A stretch of DNA of 64,000 nt from Heterocephalus glaber (lineage: Eukaryota; Chordata; Mammalia; Rodentia; Bathyergidae), in NCBI RefSeq assembly GCF_000247695.1, contig NW_004624778.1, forward strand, positions 12,227,586 through 12,291,585, read 5' to 3'. Under the pieces are notes generated by a model. It made no database searches. It saw only the letters and a list, made by a program, of their open reading frames with translations, and was not told the origin of the DNA. This document shows positions 12,111 to 23,865 of this stretch, in pieces. Each line of letters begins with the position of its first letter. Within the stretch, counting starts at the first letter, position 1. The position numbers and the translations under genes are program-made.

Positions 12111-12194
12111 TTTTTTTTTTGGTACCAGGGATTGAACTGGAGTCCTTGCACTTGTGCAGCAGGCGGTGAAACCACTGAGCTAAATCCCTGGCCC
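12111..12194 (-). mobile_element. ID-type tRNA-derived SINE (GGTACC-tail subfamily)
   Basis: A poly(T) start, then GGTACCAGGG, the reverse complement of a B box, and an A box ending 'gagctaaatccctggccc'. It is flanked by a perfect 13-bp target duplication (tcttactgtaaat at 12098-12110 and 12195-12207), so the insertion is fairly recent. Pol III internal promoter boxes are visible, but this is a SINE and not a tRNA gene. Confidence 0.92.
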
Positions 12195-12226
12195 TCTTAC
12201 TGTAAATTTTTAAAAATACAATTTTG

Positions 12227-12310
12227 AGGGGGTCAGGGATTTAGCTCAGTGGTTCTGCCGCCTGCCTCACGAGTGCAAGGACCCAAGTTCGATCCCCGGT
12301 ACCAAAAAAA
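12227..12310 (+). mobile_element. ID-type SINE, inverted partner of the preceding copy
   Basis: Same subfamily in the opposite orientation: 'gatttagctcagtggttc' A box, 'gttcgatccccggtacc' B box and tail, then poly(A). Its own perfect 13-bp target duplication is aaaatacaatttt (12213-12225 and 12311-12323). Only about 32 bp separate it from the minus-strand copy. Confidence 0.92.
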
Positions 12311-12676
12311 AAAATACAATTTTAAGGTTATCATTAATATGTTTTAAGCCTCACTCCTTGATGCTGTTCCAGCCTAGGCTCTGATGATCATCAGTGATTG
12401 TGGGGGGACCCTTGTTCTATTCTGGAATCCATCCTCCTTTTCATATCCGGGCTTATGGATGAGGGTTTGAGCCCAGTGGCTCCTGCGACTCCTGTCTTCA
12501 AGTCACAGCTGCTGTCTGAGCTTGCCATTCCCTTAGCACCTGGATGTCCGTCCGTCAGTCACAGAGGCCTTCATCCTACACAGAGGACTAACTCTCTGAC
12601 CTTGCCCACCAGGAACTGATCAGGAATTAATTAGTCAGAGTCCTGCATCTACCCATCAACTCATCCCCGTGAGTTA

Positions 12677-13330
12677 GCCCTTTTAGGGGTGCAGTGGGCC
12701 CTCAGCACTCATGGGTTCCACATTGCAGGTGTACCTACTTCCTAAAACTTGTCTCTGCCCCCAAAGTCAACATCCACCATGTTTTTGTGCTCATCCACTG
12801 ACACACACACAGTACTCTGTAAATAATCTGAGTTGTGTGTCATACAGGTTCCCAGTGAGGTCAAATAAGGTGACACCATGTCTTCTTGTCTCAGTTTGCA
12901 TAATGTAGACAAGTGTTCTTTTCATGGTATATTTCCTGCTATGATTTTCACATTTATGTGCTTTTGCTGGTGTTTTTCCTGCTTTAAATGGCCCTTGGCA
13001 TTGTGCTGAAATGCTGCCTACTCTTCCTAAGCATAAGGAGGCTGTGATTGCCTTACTTAGAAATTCGAGTGTTAAATAAGCTTCATTCAGGCAGAACTCA
13101 TGATGCTGTTGGCTGTGAGTTCAACGATGTATATTAACAGATGTATACTGGAACAGAAACACATAGGTTAGGTGTTGGTCAGTTGATGTTAATATTGTAA
13201 CCAGAGATGTGCAGGAACCTAACCCTGTATTTCCCCTAAAAGTAATAAATAGTTCAGCTTCACTAATCCAGTATTTGGGTGACTTTACAGAATGTAACTA
13301 CTGGGAATAAAGAAATCAGCTGTGTTGTGG
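12677..13330 (+). pseudogene. Tigger/pogo-type DNA transposon relic with decayed transposase start
   Basis: Begins 'cagtgggccctcagcactca' like a Tigger terminal region. It ends with the characteristic stretch around 'aacctaaccctgtatttccc', 'gtgactttacagaatgtaac' and 'gggaataa'. Between about 12985 and 13140 a decayed reading resembles the CENP-B-like helix-turn-helix start of Tigger transposases (PKHKEAV and DKLHSG-like pieces, with frame breaks). It is an inactive fossil. Confidence 0.65.
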
Positions 13331-14734
13331 TGATGGGCTTTCAGATCCAAGTGATGCATTTTGTTTGTGTGTGTGGTAGTGCAGCTGGGGGAGCAAGCAA
13401 GAGCCAGGGGACATCCCCTCCACTTGTCATCACCCTGCTTGGTTTCTCTCTTCATTTGTACCATCCTGGGATGACACCATCACTGAAACCCTCGCAGGAA
13501 GCTCAGTGCTGAAGTGACTGTCATTGCCATTCTGTCATCAGGAGCCTGGGGACTGCGAGACAGATCCATGCTCACATTGCCCACGGTTTCTCTTTCTATC
13601 CCAGCAAGGAAATTGCCCTCATTAAGTCCCTGCTAAAGATAGATAAGAAAATGGGGCAGGCAAACCCCCACCTGGCAGGCAGCCCTGTCAGATTCTGAGC
13701 AAAATGAGTCAGATAGGAATTATTTTTAGGATCCTCTCCTCCTCCCTCACGCCCACCCCCAAGCAGGCTCTCTTGGAAAGAAGAACAGCTCATTTCTTCA
13801 AGCCATGGGTCCAGGTGCATGTTGGATTTGATTGAAGTGGAGCCCCAGACACATCTAGAGTAGACCCTAGGCTTTGCATGGATTGTGATGGTCCACATAA
13901 TCCTCTGTATAGTGCAGCCACTCTGCCCAGCCCTCTGGGCAGAGGCCACCAAGAAGGTCCCCATTGAGGCTGGCCTACCCCTCCTATGAGCAACGTAACT
14001 TCCCTGACATGCTTCTCTGTTCCTCTTTCCGCACCCACTGTCAGCCTCACACAGACTGAGAAAGACCATGCAAAGACCATTTGATCCCTGGCCCAGGACC
14101 CACATCCACATGGGAGCCAAAGGCACAAGAGGTGGTGTGCCATGCATTTTGGCAGAGCCCCCTGGGTCCCAGCTTGCCCCACTAGGCAATGGACACTTCC
14201 CAGTTCTGTGTCCACTTGTCTGGAGGCTGTGCTTTCCTATTTTTTGATCACTCTTGTCCCATTTCCCCAGCTATTAGAATTCATTCAGGCCCTGTAAGCC
14301 TAAGTAGCAAGGCAGAGAGTCCCAGGGCCAAAAAAGGTGACTGAAGAGGAAGTATGGGCACATGGGCTTGGGGGCTAGGAGGGCTGCTGACCAGAAAACT
14401 AATAAGATGGGTAAGGACATGCTGTATTTTTTTAAATTTGACAGAAATTGCTGTGGATGTTTGATCAAAGAGAGGTGATCAAAAACTATAGTGAATGTTT
14501 AATTTTTTTAAAATGATTACAATAAAAGACACATTCCCTTTAATCCTCCTAAAAATACTCTCCCTTGCTTCAAACATACTTATTTTATCATTCTTGGCAA
14601 TGTGACTTCTACTGTAATAAGATTTGTAAAAATTTAGACATTCACTAGATTTTTCAATCGCTCCTGGTACATCCTCAGAAAACATGAGTCCCCTCTTCTT
14701 TCTGATATTTGCTTGGAGGATCCCTGTGCTCTGA
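13331..14734. other. Intron, no gene seen
   Basis: Open frames of 141 and 197 codons on the minus strand (13596-14215) overlap each other in different frames. They show no family signature and no splice or promoter support. No clear transposon was found. Confidence 0.55.
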
Positions 14735-14890
14735 GCTGTGTGCAGGCTCAAGGATGTTGGACCAGGAGTCATGGAATCTGGACTTTCATCCTTGTGTGTG
14801 ATCCAGAGCAATTCCCTTACCCTTAGGAGCACAGTGTTCTCAGCTATAAAATGTGATTGTCACTCCAGCTCTCAAATATGTTAGAAAGTA
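14735..14890 (+). repeat. MIR SINE fragment
   Basis: Motif order 'ggagtcatggaatctgga', 'tgatccagagcaattccctta' (split) and 'cagctataaaatgtgattg' corresponds to the MIR core and 3' part. Confidence 0.65.
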
Positions 14891-15289
14891 TAGGACTGAA
14901 AATGAAAGAGGACTCCTCCCAGGAATATTGTATTCCATAATCATGGGATGGGAAGGACAGAACTGAGACCATTCCAGAAGCTGTCTGTGGGCCTCAGTGC
15001 AAATAACCAGTGTCTCTTGTATGCTTGGCCCATGTGTCCTCTCAGAAAGTTCCAGAAAGGTCATATCTGCTTCTCCTGTGTACATCTTTCTTCCCCTGCA
15101 CCCTGGTCCCTGTGCTCCTGGCACCTGGATACTGGGAATTGGATACCCCCAAGAGGTGCAGCAGGAGGCCATGTGTTCCAGTGGTTCTGAGGGGGGGCCT
15201 TTCTGCTGGACCCACAGACCAGCCCAGAAGTCACTCCCCATTCCACAAGCACTTCCAGGAGCTCACTGTCCAAGAGCACTGTTTTAAAA

Positions 15290-15665
15290 TTGCCTTAGTC
15301 ACTTTCTCATTGCTGAGACAAAATACCTGACCCCACAATTTAAGGAAGGAGGGGTTTATTTTGGCTTACATTTCAGTCCATAGTTGACTGGCTCCAAGGC
15401 AGGACAGCATGGGACAGGGACATGGTGGAGAAATAGTTGCTCACTCATGGCAGCCTGGAAGCAGAGGAAGAGAGTGAAGGGATGAGCATGGAAGGGAGAA
15501 AATCCTTCCATGCCACATCCCCAGTGACCCGCCACTTCTCGCAGCCAGGCCCACCTCCTAACAGTACATCAGCTATAATGCCCCTATAATCCAGTCACCT
15601 TCTAAAGATCTCATTTAGGATCACATAAAGCTTTAGCGGGACATCTTGATATAAACTATAACAAG
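15290..15665. mobile_element. URR1-like rodent interspersed repeat, copy B
   Basis: Shares the ordered blocks of the copy at 8472: 'ttagtcactttctcattgct', 'aaaatacctgaccc', 'ggtttattttggcttaca', 'ggctccaaggcagga' and the end 'gggacatcttgatataaact'. The middle is more diverged than in the other copies. Confidence 0.7.
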
Positions 15666-18639
15666 CCTTAAACAAATATTAGTTTATAGAATCTTCCCAG
15701 CATCCCAAGGAAGGCCATGCTATTTTTATTTCCATGTGACAGATAAAGTAACTTCTTAGGGGAAACAAAGCAACTCAAGTGAAGTGGTTTCAGAGCCTGT
15801 GCTGTGGCCAGCTCTCTTGTCTGGAAACTTCCCTTCACTTCTTCCTCTGCATCCTCTGCCTCCCTCCTCTGACCCCTCACTACCTTGTGCATAGACCCTC
15901 TGATGGACCACAGATCAGCTTTATGCACAGGGGTGCTCAAGACAGCATAGTCCTCTTTGTGGGGAGATGGGTACACTTTTCATATGTGCTAAGGGGAAGG
16001 CTAGTGCATCATCCAGAGGAATGAATGAATGAATGAGTGAGTGGTAAGACTTTGGACTGAACCACCCCAGATGGATGCCCATTTCCTGCCTTCTCTACCC
16101 CTGCCCTAGGTCAGTCCTGCCCATGGGCTCCTTCCCTCGGCTGGGTGGTTCATGAGTGAACATATTTAGGAAGTCCCTGCAATAGGCCAGAGTTTACAGG
16201 CTATGAGGCCCCTCTTGGTAAGAGGCCAGAGGAAGAGTGGCATGAGTTCCAGAGGGGTGAGAGCTCTCGGGAGAAGACTTCCTCCAACCCAGCTCACCCA
16301 GTCCCAGGAGGACAAGCCCAGGGAATAAGGGTGTCTTTCATTTGCCAAGGCTCCCCAGCAATGACAAGGGCACAGGTTTTAAAAATACCAAGGAGCCTTC
16401 CTGGCCAGGTCAGCATTTACCCTGAGCTCTGAGAGTTATTTCTGAGTCTTCCCAGTAACATAATTTTAGCCATTTATTCCTGTGTACAGGAGTGTGAGTG
16501 TGTTTGGGGGAAGCCAAGGTGGCCTCTGTTAGGGTTTGAATTATTTTGGGAGGTCCTGGTTTCCAGAAGTGATACAGGGTCTCAATTAGGCAAGACACTA
16601 GCAAACAGAAATGAAATAACTCAGGAAGACAGGCTCTCGGGTCCCCAGAGGTGATGCCTGTATGTAGCACCTGTGGGAGAAGTTAAGGGAAGGGGTCTCT
16701 TGGTGCAGCACGACCATTTCTGAATGGCAACTGGTGCCAACTCCTCCTCTCTGCACACCCACAGGGATCTCAGTGCCCATAAAAACGTGAGCAGCATGAG
16801 GCTACCCACTTTTTCTAGGTAGCCTGGACAGACAGACAGAGCTCAGCACCAGAACGAGACAGCTCCAGACCAGTGGCAGGCTCTGTAGATCCACTTTGTA
16901 GGTAAACATTCAAGTTCACCAACAGTTCATGGGGAGCATAAAGTTCTAGTCACCAGTACATGAACAGCATAGAAGTCTTTGGAGGAATTACTCAACGGTT
17001 CAAAAATTTTCAAATAAGGACCCTACCAGCACCCTCTCCCAGGCCCCCATAGTCCCTATGGGGTGTGTACCCCACCTACCCTCCCACCTCCCACCTCCCA
17101 TCACACTCACCTTGTTCAGACCCCAGTCATTTCTTAGTCCCTTGTTTCCAGCTCACTCCTGTCTCCTTGCTACCTACCCCCTACCCCCAGGATCCCCTCA
17201 TCTGGTCCTAGCTCTCGTTGGATCCTCTGCTCAACCCCTTTCCACTGCCCACCCCCTTTACTCTTCAAGTCCCTAACTGTCTTCCCCTGGTCCTTTCCCT
17301 GACTTTCCCATAGTTGGCCGGGTGGCTCACCCCTGGCCTAGGATGAAAGAGCTTTCCCTACCACACTCACCTGGACCAGGTGTAGCAGCTGAGGGATTCG
17401 GGGAGGGCAAGCTCCTGAGTCACCTCTCTGTCCAGGTAGCTGAGGTGCCCAGAACAAAAGCTGCTGCCCCAGCCAGCACTATCTGCATCGACCCCCTCCC
17501 TCCGGAACACCGCTGCCTTGAGTTGACTTCAAACAGTCTTTCAGCTTCAAAGGGAGGATTTGGGAGACAAAGGATCCAATTTCAGGCTTTTGCTTGTTGG
17601 GCTGACACTGAACTTGGGAAAGGACATGTGTGTAGAATCAAAACAAAGATGAGATGTGTTTTTAGAAAGAAAAAATAGGAGATGGGGAGGGTACATTTGG
17701 CCTGGTGGCCACGTAGCCACATCAAGTACATGTTCCAGACAGGCTCGGCCTGTGGCTTATAAGGGAGCACATGACTCCACATGGTCACCCTGAGCAGGAA
17801 GCCTGGTGGCTTTAAACTGTGAGCTGAAGCTGTGGTGCAGAGAGCCTTGGTAGGGCCCTTGGGGACAGGCAGAGAGAAGGATTCAGGCTTTATCGATATT
17901 CCAGAGGGTTGGAGATGCTCAGGCAGTAGTGGGGTAGGGAAGGTCACCATCGAGACCCCTCTAGGCACAGGCACAAGGCCAGCCCCTCCCAAGGCCACAC
18001 CATCCCAACCCCTGCCCCCTGCCCCCTACCCTTCCTAGGACAGCAAGGCAACCTCAGCCCCCTTTCCTGGCCAACTGTGGTGTATTTTTGCAAGAGCTAC
18101 CTGACTCTGAAAGCAATCAAGAACAGTAATCCCAACCTCCTCACCCACCCCCTTATGATATAATGTGAACCCATCTCCCTCTACTCCATGCAGCTTTTGA
18201 TGCCCCAGATTTTCTGTCCCTAAACCCTATGTTATGAACTGGAGTGTCCGGGGTTAATCTGGCTTTAATGAGTACCTCAGGGATGGTCACTTTTTATTTT
18301 CACAAGCATGCAGTGATTGCCCAGAGTTAGGAGAATGATCTCGTTTCCAGCACACTGAGACAATCGCGTGAGAAGGAAGTAGGAGGGGGCTGCGGAGGGG
18401 TCCATATTTTTTAAAGGCAGGATTTTTATCTCCTAAAAAAAGAAAACCATTGCATGTGAAGCGAACACCCATTTGTCAGTGCCTTCGTTCCCTGGAGGTT
18501 GCACAACATGGAGCCATTGCAAGGCCCCCATTGCAGCCAGATGTATAGATGACCCCTTGATTGTGCTGAATTGTCTATAGTGGGTTGGAGTCTGGGAGTG
18601 TTGGGTGGTGATGTGCAAGGTGGGTTGGAGACATGCAGT
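15666..18639. other. Intron, no gene seen
   Basis: Mostly unique. It includes a short GAAT tandem run (16018-16042) and C-rich tracts at 17060-17110 and 18000-18030. The segment 18240-18500 (TTAATCTGGCTTTAATGAG onwards) has an even, non-repetitive texture and might be a conserved element, but I cannot confirm this. Confidence 0.5.
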
Positions 18640-18790
18640 CTCAAAGCATTGCTTCACCTCTCTAGGCCCGTACATGTCTCAGCTATACAACAGCACAGCA
18701 CATCTACCTCACATCTATACTTTGCAGTTCAAATGAGTTGATGCTAGGAAAGCAAGTTAGAATTTCAAGGGCTACATAAACAAGATTTAG
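18640..18790 (+). repeat. MIR SINE fragment
   Basis: 'gcttcacctctctaggccc' is followed by 'tgcagttcaaatgagttgatgc', which matches the middle to 3' part of MIR, strongly diverged. Confidence 0.5.
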
Positions 18791-18838
18791 TGCCTGCATT
18801 TGTATTATACACACGGCTGTGTTTATAGTTGTGTATGA

Positions 18839-18866
<28 letters not shown>
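18839..18866. repeat. (GT)14 microsatellite
   Basis: Fourteen uninterrupted GT units, flanked by further TG-rich sequence. Confidence 0.95.
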
Positions 18867-18870
<4 letters not shown>

Positions 18871-18949
18871 GTGTGACTTTGTGACTGCTTTAGGGACTCT
18901 GCCAGTCATCATTGCCAATGATAATTTGCTGGAAATGGAGCTGAATGTT

Positions 18950-19524
18950 TGTATTGTTTAACTATTGCTCCATAACAAATTACTCCAAAACATAGAGCCT
19001 AAAACAACAAACATAATCTCACTCAGTTTCCAAGGGTCAGGAATCCAGGAACAGCATGACTAGATGGTTCTGGCTTAGGGTTTCCCTTGAGATTATGGTC
19101 AAGCTGTGACCCAGGCATGTAGTCATCTGGAGGCTTAGCTGGGGTTCGAGAAGTTTCCATCAGTTGAAGATCTGCCTCTGAGCTCACTCATTGGGTTGTT
19201 GGTAGTCTCAGTTCCTCTCTAGATGTTGGTTGCAAGGTGGCTTTCTTTTTAGACATGTTTAGGATATGTTTATGACAGCAGCTAACTTCTTTAAGGGTAT
19301 GATCCAGGAGAGAAACAGATGGGTAGACAAGCAGACAGACAGACACCAAGATGGAAGATGCAGAAATTTTTTACAAGCAAATCTTGGGAATGGCACACTA
19401 TCATTTACTGTATTCTATTGGTCACGTAGACTAACCTTAATATAATGTGACAGGGAGCTATCCAAGGGTGTGAATTGCAGGAGGTGAGAATGGTTGGGAA
19501 CCGTCTTGAAGGCTGGTGATCACA
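18950..19524 (-). mobile_element. MaLR-type 3' LTR of a near-complete element
   Basis: The plus strand starts 'tgtattgtttaactattgct', then 'caaattactccaaaaca', 'gggtcaggaatccaggaa' and 'ctattggtcacgtagacta', and ends 'ggctggtgatcaca'. The reverse complement has a TG..CA layout and an AATAAA-like region typical of MaLR LTRs. It matches block for block with the LTR at about 21026-21563 in the same orientation. Confidence 0.75.
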
Positions 19525-21025
19525 GCCCCACAATGGCTCACACCCCTCCTCCATACAAAATGTATTTGTGCCTCTCACTGTCTCATTTGATGATAGCATC
19601 AGCCCAGAGTCCAGAATCTCATCATCTGGATCATGTTCAGATACAGATCAGACTCTTTGAGTATAGTCCTCAAGTTCTGTTCCATCTTGATCTGTAGGCC
19701 TGTGGTTTAAGGGGACTAGTTATCTTCCCCCCTCCATGCCCATTGTACAACAGAGGGACAGGGATAGGGCAACTGCCATATGCACTCATTCAAAAGGCAG
19801 GGAGAAGAACACATAAAAGCCACTGGCTCCAAGCAGTTGTGAAATCCAGCCAGGGCAATGTTGGAAGTTCCTTAAGTATAATTCAGTCCTATTCTTGCCA
19901 AGAAGTTACTCTACATGGCTCTGTCTCCACCCTCTACCTTCACTGTCTGTCCTGTGATTGCTGCCAAGTCACTGGCCCAGTGAATATTCTGGATTCTTGC
20001 TTATGCCTCCAAGTCATCCTTCTCCTGTCTATGAGGGCTAGCATGCATTTGCAGCTCAATTGTTTCTTAGCTAGCTTCTTGCTGGCAGAATTTTAGGGGT
20101 CAAGTGCTTCTTTTTCATTTTGTAGCCTCTATCTCTTTCAGCCCAAGGTGTCAGTGCTCCCACTGATACAATTCTTTGAAAAACTTTGTGTATTCTATGA
20201 ATCCTGTTGAGTTCTATGCCACTAAATAAAATCCCACCCCCAGTCTCTTCAAGACTATCCCTTCCCTACTTTGGGCTTCTGGGGAGGGACAATGACCTTC
20301 AGCTTCTTAGATACTGTAATGCTTGATTGAGAAGATTGGAGCCTCATGCCTTTAAATCTTCACAGACCTTTATTTGTCTGGCTGAATAGTGCTCTGTGGC
20401 ACTACCTTTGCTCTTTCTAAGATATTGACAAAGGGTTTTAAAGTCACACCACCCACCTCATCTTTAGGCCATGCTTTCATGAGAGCGCCTCGATTTGATC
20501 TTTACCCAGAAGTCATTTCCTAATTTTAGCATCATCTGCCATCTGGAAAGTCTGGGAATATTCAAATCTAGCAACTTCTGGGTTGGTTTTTTTTTTGGTT
20601 TTTTTTGTCACAGTTCTTCTTTTAACTTGTCTCTCTCCTCTCACATTTTACTACACCCAGCAAGAGGAAACCAGGCAGCACTTTCAGCACTCACTGGAAA
20701 TCTCCTGGCGAGACCACACAAGCCATTAGATATATTTTCTCCTGTTCACCTCACAGTAGGAGGCATAGCTACCGAGTATTTTGCTGCTGCAGAGCCAGAA
20801 AGCCTGTCTTCCAGTTCACAGAGATCTGATTCTCACTTCCCTGAAACCCCTTACCGTCAGTCTCTTCAGAATCTATATTTCTCCTAAAAGACTCTTCATG
20901 GCCCTTGAGGTTTTCATAACACTCACCTTGAAATCTCTTTGGTTCCTGCTCACTTACCAGGCCCAAAGCCATGCCCACATTATAGGTTTTTACTATAGCA
21001 GCACCTCACTTTCAGGTGCCAAAAG
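19525..21025 (-). mobile_element. MaLR-type internal region
   Basis: About 1.5 kb lies between two same-orientation LTRs, the expected length of the non-coding MaLR interior. On the reverse strand it opens directly after the 5' LTR with 'ttttggcacctgaaagtgag', then 'ggtgctgctatagta' and 'tgggcatggctttgggcctgg', which follow the MaLR internal consensus as I recall it. Toward the 3' LTR there is a purine-rich ggaggaggggtgtgag-like tract. It is old, and I see no intact retroviral gene. Confidence 0.65.
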
Positions 21026-21563
21026 TTATATTGGTTATCTCAGGCTATGTAACAAATTAGCCCAAAGTTAGCAATTTAAATAGCAAAGATTTATTATCTC
21101 ACATAGTTTCTGAGGGTCAAGAATCCAGAAGCAATTCAGCTGGGTCACTGGCTCAGGATCTACCTTGAGACTGCCGTCAAGCTGTTGGCCAGAATTCTAA
21201 GCATCTGAAGGCCTGGTTCAGATGGAGCTGGAAGGCCCACCTGCAAGCTCACTGTCCTGCTTATTGGCCAGCCTTACTTCTCACTGACTGCTGGCTGGAG
21301 GCTTTGTTTCCTTGTAGTTGGGCTTCTCTGTGGGGTGCTCATGACAGAGGAGGGGAAAGAGAGGAAGAGGGAGAGACAGAGATAGAGGTAGAAGGAAAGA
21401 GACAGAAAGGAGAGAGAAACAGCCTGGTCTCTTGTAACCTAGCTTCCAATGCAGCCTGTCATCCCTTCTGCCATATTGTTTTAGTCACACAGCCTACCCT
21501 GTACACTGTAAGAAGGGACTGAACAAGGGTGTAAATACTAGGGGTAAAGACCACTGGGGTCAC
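21026..21563 (-). mobile_element. MaLR-type 5' LTR of the same element
   Basis: Blocks 'ggctatgtaacaaattagcc', 'attatctcacatagtttctg' and 'gggtcaagaatccagaagca' are followed by a long GA-rich section (21340-21420), 'tctcttgtaacctagcttcc' and 'aagggtgtaaatactaggg'. This is the same order as the LTR at 18950. The distal boundary near 21563 is approximate. Confidence 0.75.
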
Positions 21564-22129
21564 CTTTGTTTGTTTAGAGTTCCTTTCTGTATAATTGGGT
21601 TTTCTTTTTTCTGCTGTTGTGCTTTATGATGTAGGAAACCCCAACAATCACTTTGAATGGGTTGAAGTGTTTTGTGTTTGCCTTCTTTTCTGGTTCAACT
21701 TCAGATCTTTCCAAGAATGCCTTTCTTATCCTGTTCTCTACTCTCTACTTCCGTCCTTCCTAGCCATGGCTCTTCTCAATGGTGGAGCATGAGCTAGAAT
21801 GTTTCCTCCCTGGAGAAGGTCGGGATCCTGTTGCCTGAGCTTCAGAACATACCTACACCCCAAGCAAGGGGTCACGTAAGTGGTTCCAGGAAAAGGAAAC
21901 TTTTTAAACTACACATACATGCACACAAATTTTCCCTTAAACTATATAACCTGAATGATTATAAAAGATTGGACTTTAATTGGGACCATATTGAAATACT
22001 GGAACCTGTCAGACACTGACAGGGAAGGCTTCCTTTGGGTAGGTGGAAAAATACACAATATTAATAACACAAAAAAGTCTTTCCCACCCTCTCTCAGAGA
22101 ATCCCCAAAGCAGTCCTAGGAGGCAGGTA
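21564..22129. other. Intron, no feature seen
   Basis: AT-moderate unique sequence without a recognised repeat or exon. Confidence 0.5.
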
Positions 22130-22255
22130 GGATGAGTGCTAGTGTCCTCATTATAAGAGTGAGGTAAGTGAGATGCAGAGAGCCCATATGATTTGTCCAA
22201 GGTCTTGCTGATCTGAGGCTCATGCCAGATATGTGGATGCCTGCATTCCTTTCCA
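22130..22255 (-). repeat. MIR SINE fragment
   Basis: 'tcctcattataagagtgagg', 'agatgcagagagcccatatg' and 'tgtccaaggtcttgctgatc' form the reverse complement of the MIR core ('ttacagatgaggaaactgag..cccaaggtcac'). Confidence 0.65.
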
Positions 22256-22644
22256 CAGCGTTTGGGAATGATGGCCCTGGGTAGGGAAAGTGTTCTTCTT
22301 TTTACCCCTCCAGAATAAGTGGCGTCCTGGAGTTGTCTGCCGGTGAGTGAGGGTGGTCCTACGTAGGATAGAAGACATGGTATCATAGGCTTCAGAGTTT
22401 TGAGGAGAGTAGAGAAGTTCCTCAGAACTGGAAATGTTTTGGCAGATATGATGAAAGATTGTGAGCTACCACATAGTGGTGGACAGCTGTGAAGGACAAA
22501 AGAGAGCCCCCTCTGACCTGCCCTTCCCAGTCAACCCGAATGCCCTTCCCCTTTCTTTGAAGGCATCCTTGGGAGAAGTGCTTCAGGGGACTCTGTCCCT
22601 AAATGGAGTCATTGGAATGAAGTAATAATAAGCACCCCTTTGTC

Positions 22645-22842
22645 TGCAGCTGTGCTGCCCAATGCAGTCACCACAGCCACCTGTGACAATTTCAGTTTGT
22701 CAAAATTAACTTAGTTTCACTTCTGAGTGACCATGTTTTAAGTCTAGCCACACGTAGCTAACGGCCACTGCTGTGGACAGCACAGATAGAGAACATTTTT
22801 ATCATCATGAAAAGCTCTGTTAGGTAGCCCTGCTCTGCAGAA
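22645..22842. repeat. hAT-type DNA transposon relic
   Basis: Starts near 'ctgtgctgcccaatgcagtc' and finishes around 'agctaacggccactgctgtg'/'gacagcacagatagagaac'. This is the pattern of old mammalian MER/hAT elements that end 'gtggctagtggctac..ggacagc'. The family is not resolved. Confidence 0.5.
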
Positions 22843-23650
22843 ACTCTCCTGGCAGAGCAGAGAGCCAAGCACAGGACAATTGGGAGAGGAGAGAAGAGTG
22901 AAGGAGAACAATCTGGAAGTGTTTGAAGGCCAGCAAGAAAGAAAGGGGGAAGTTGAGAAAGATATAAGTGCTCACTGAGCAGCAGGTTGTGGCCACCACA
23001 AGGGCTTAGGAAATATTGGCCCCTCTCAAACTGGGGCTAGGATGAAGGCCAGTACCCATCCCAGTGGGAACCCAAAATCCATGGGGATTCCCACTGCAGT
23101 GTGACACTCTGAGCCCACTCTGGGCCACTAGAACCCCCAAGAGCAAGGCAGCCTCCTCTAGACCCAGTGGGGATGTCACCGAGAGAGCTGAGTGTGGAGC
23201 TCTCTACTCAGGAGTGATGCAAGCAAAGCTTTCGGAATGGAAGAGGCCCCCACCCACCCATGGCCATTGGGTCCTTCCTTGCTGTGACCCCTGCCCATTA
23301 TACTGGAGTGGGACCCCCTGACTCTTCATTCCTGAAAAACCCTACACAAGCCGTGTCCCCAGCAGAGTCTTCCACTAACCACCCACCTCATCTCAAAGAC
23401 CTAGTAAGGGGTTGTTATGTTTTTGGTAAGTGAAGGGGTGAGTAGATGGGTAAAGTTTCTTCAGATAAAATCTTATATGGAAACTAGCCACATAAACAAG
23501 TAAAAGAGGACTTTCTTAATTTTAATCAGGCTGGGCCAGAAACCCAGTTGTCCTTACCACCACAGTTGTAGTCACCACCTACAAACATAACAACTGAGGC
23601 AGCCTCTCCCTGGAGTGCCTTCTGAGCTAGGCGTCCTACCTGGGTCAGGA

Positions 23651-23865
23651 GCCAGCACACTTCGTCTGTGAAGGACCAAAGAGTAAGCCTTTTGGGCTTT
23701 GAGTGTCACAGGACTGCTGTCACAGCTACCCAGCTCTGCGACTGAGGCATGAAAGCAGCTAGAAGAATACAAAAATGAATGAATCACTGTGTTCTGAAGA
23801 AACTCTGTAAAAACAAGTGGCAGCTGAGTTTGGCACACAGGCTATAGTTGGCCAATCCCAGATCT
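23651..23865. repeat. hAT-Charlie relic (MER58-like)
   Basis: Ordered blocks 'ctgtgaaggaccaaagagta', 'gccttttgggctttgagtg', 'tgtcacagctacccagctct', 'aaaaacaagtggcagctgag' and 'ctatagttggccaatccc' match the common Charlie-type repeat that reads 'aagggccagatagtaaatat..gggccgtagtttgccgac'. Confidence 0.7.

Noticed and set aside
13596..14215. Overlapping 197- and 141-codon minus-strand frames
   Set aside because: Two different frames open over the same DNA without any motif; typical of chance.
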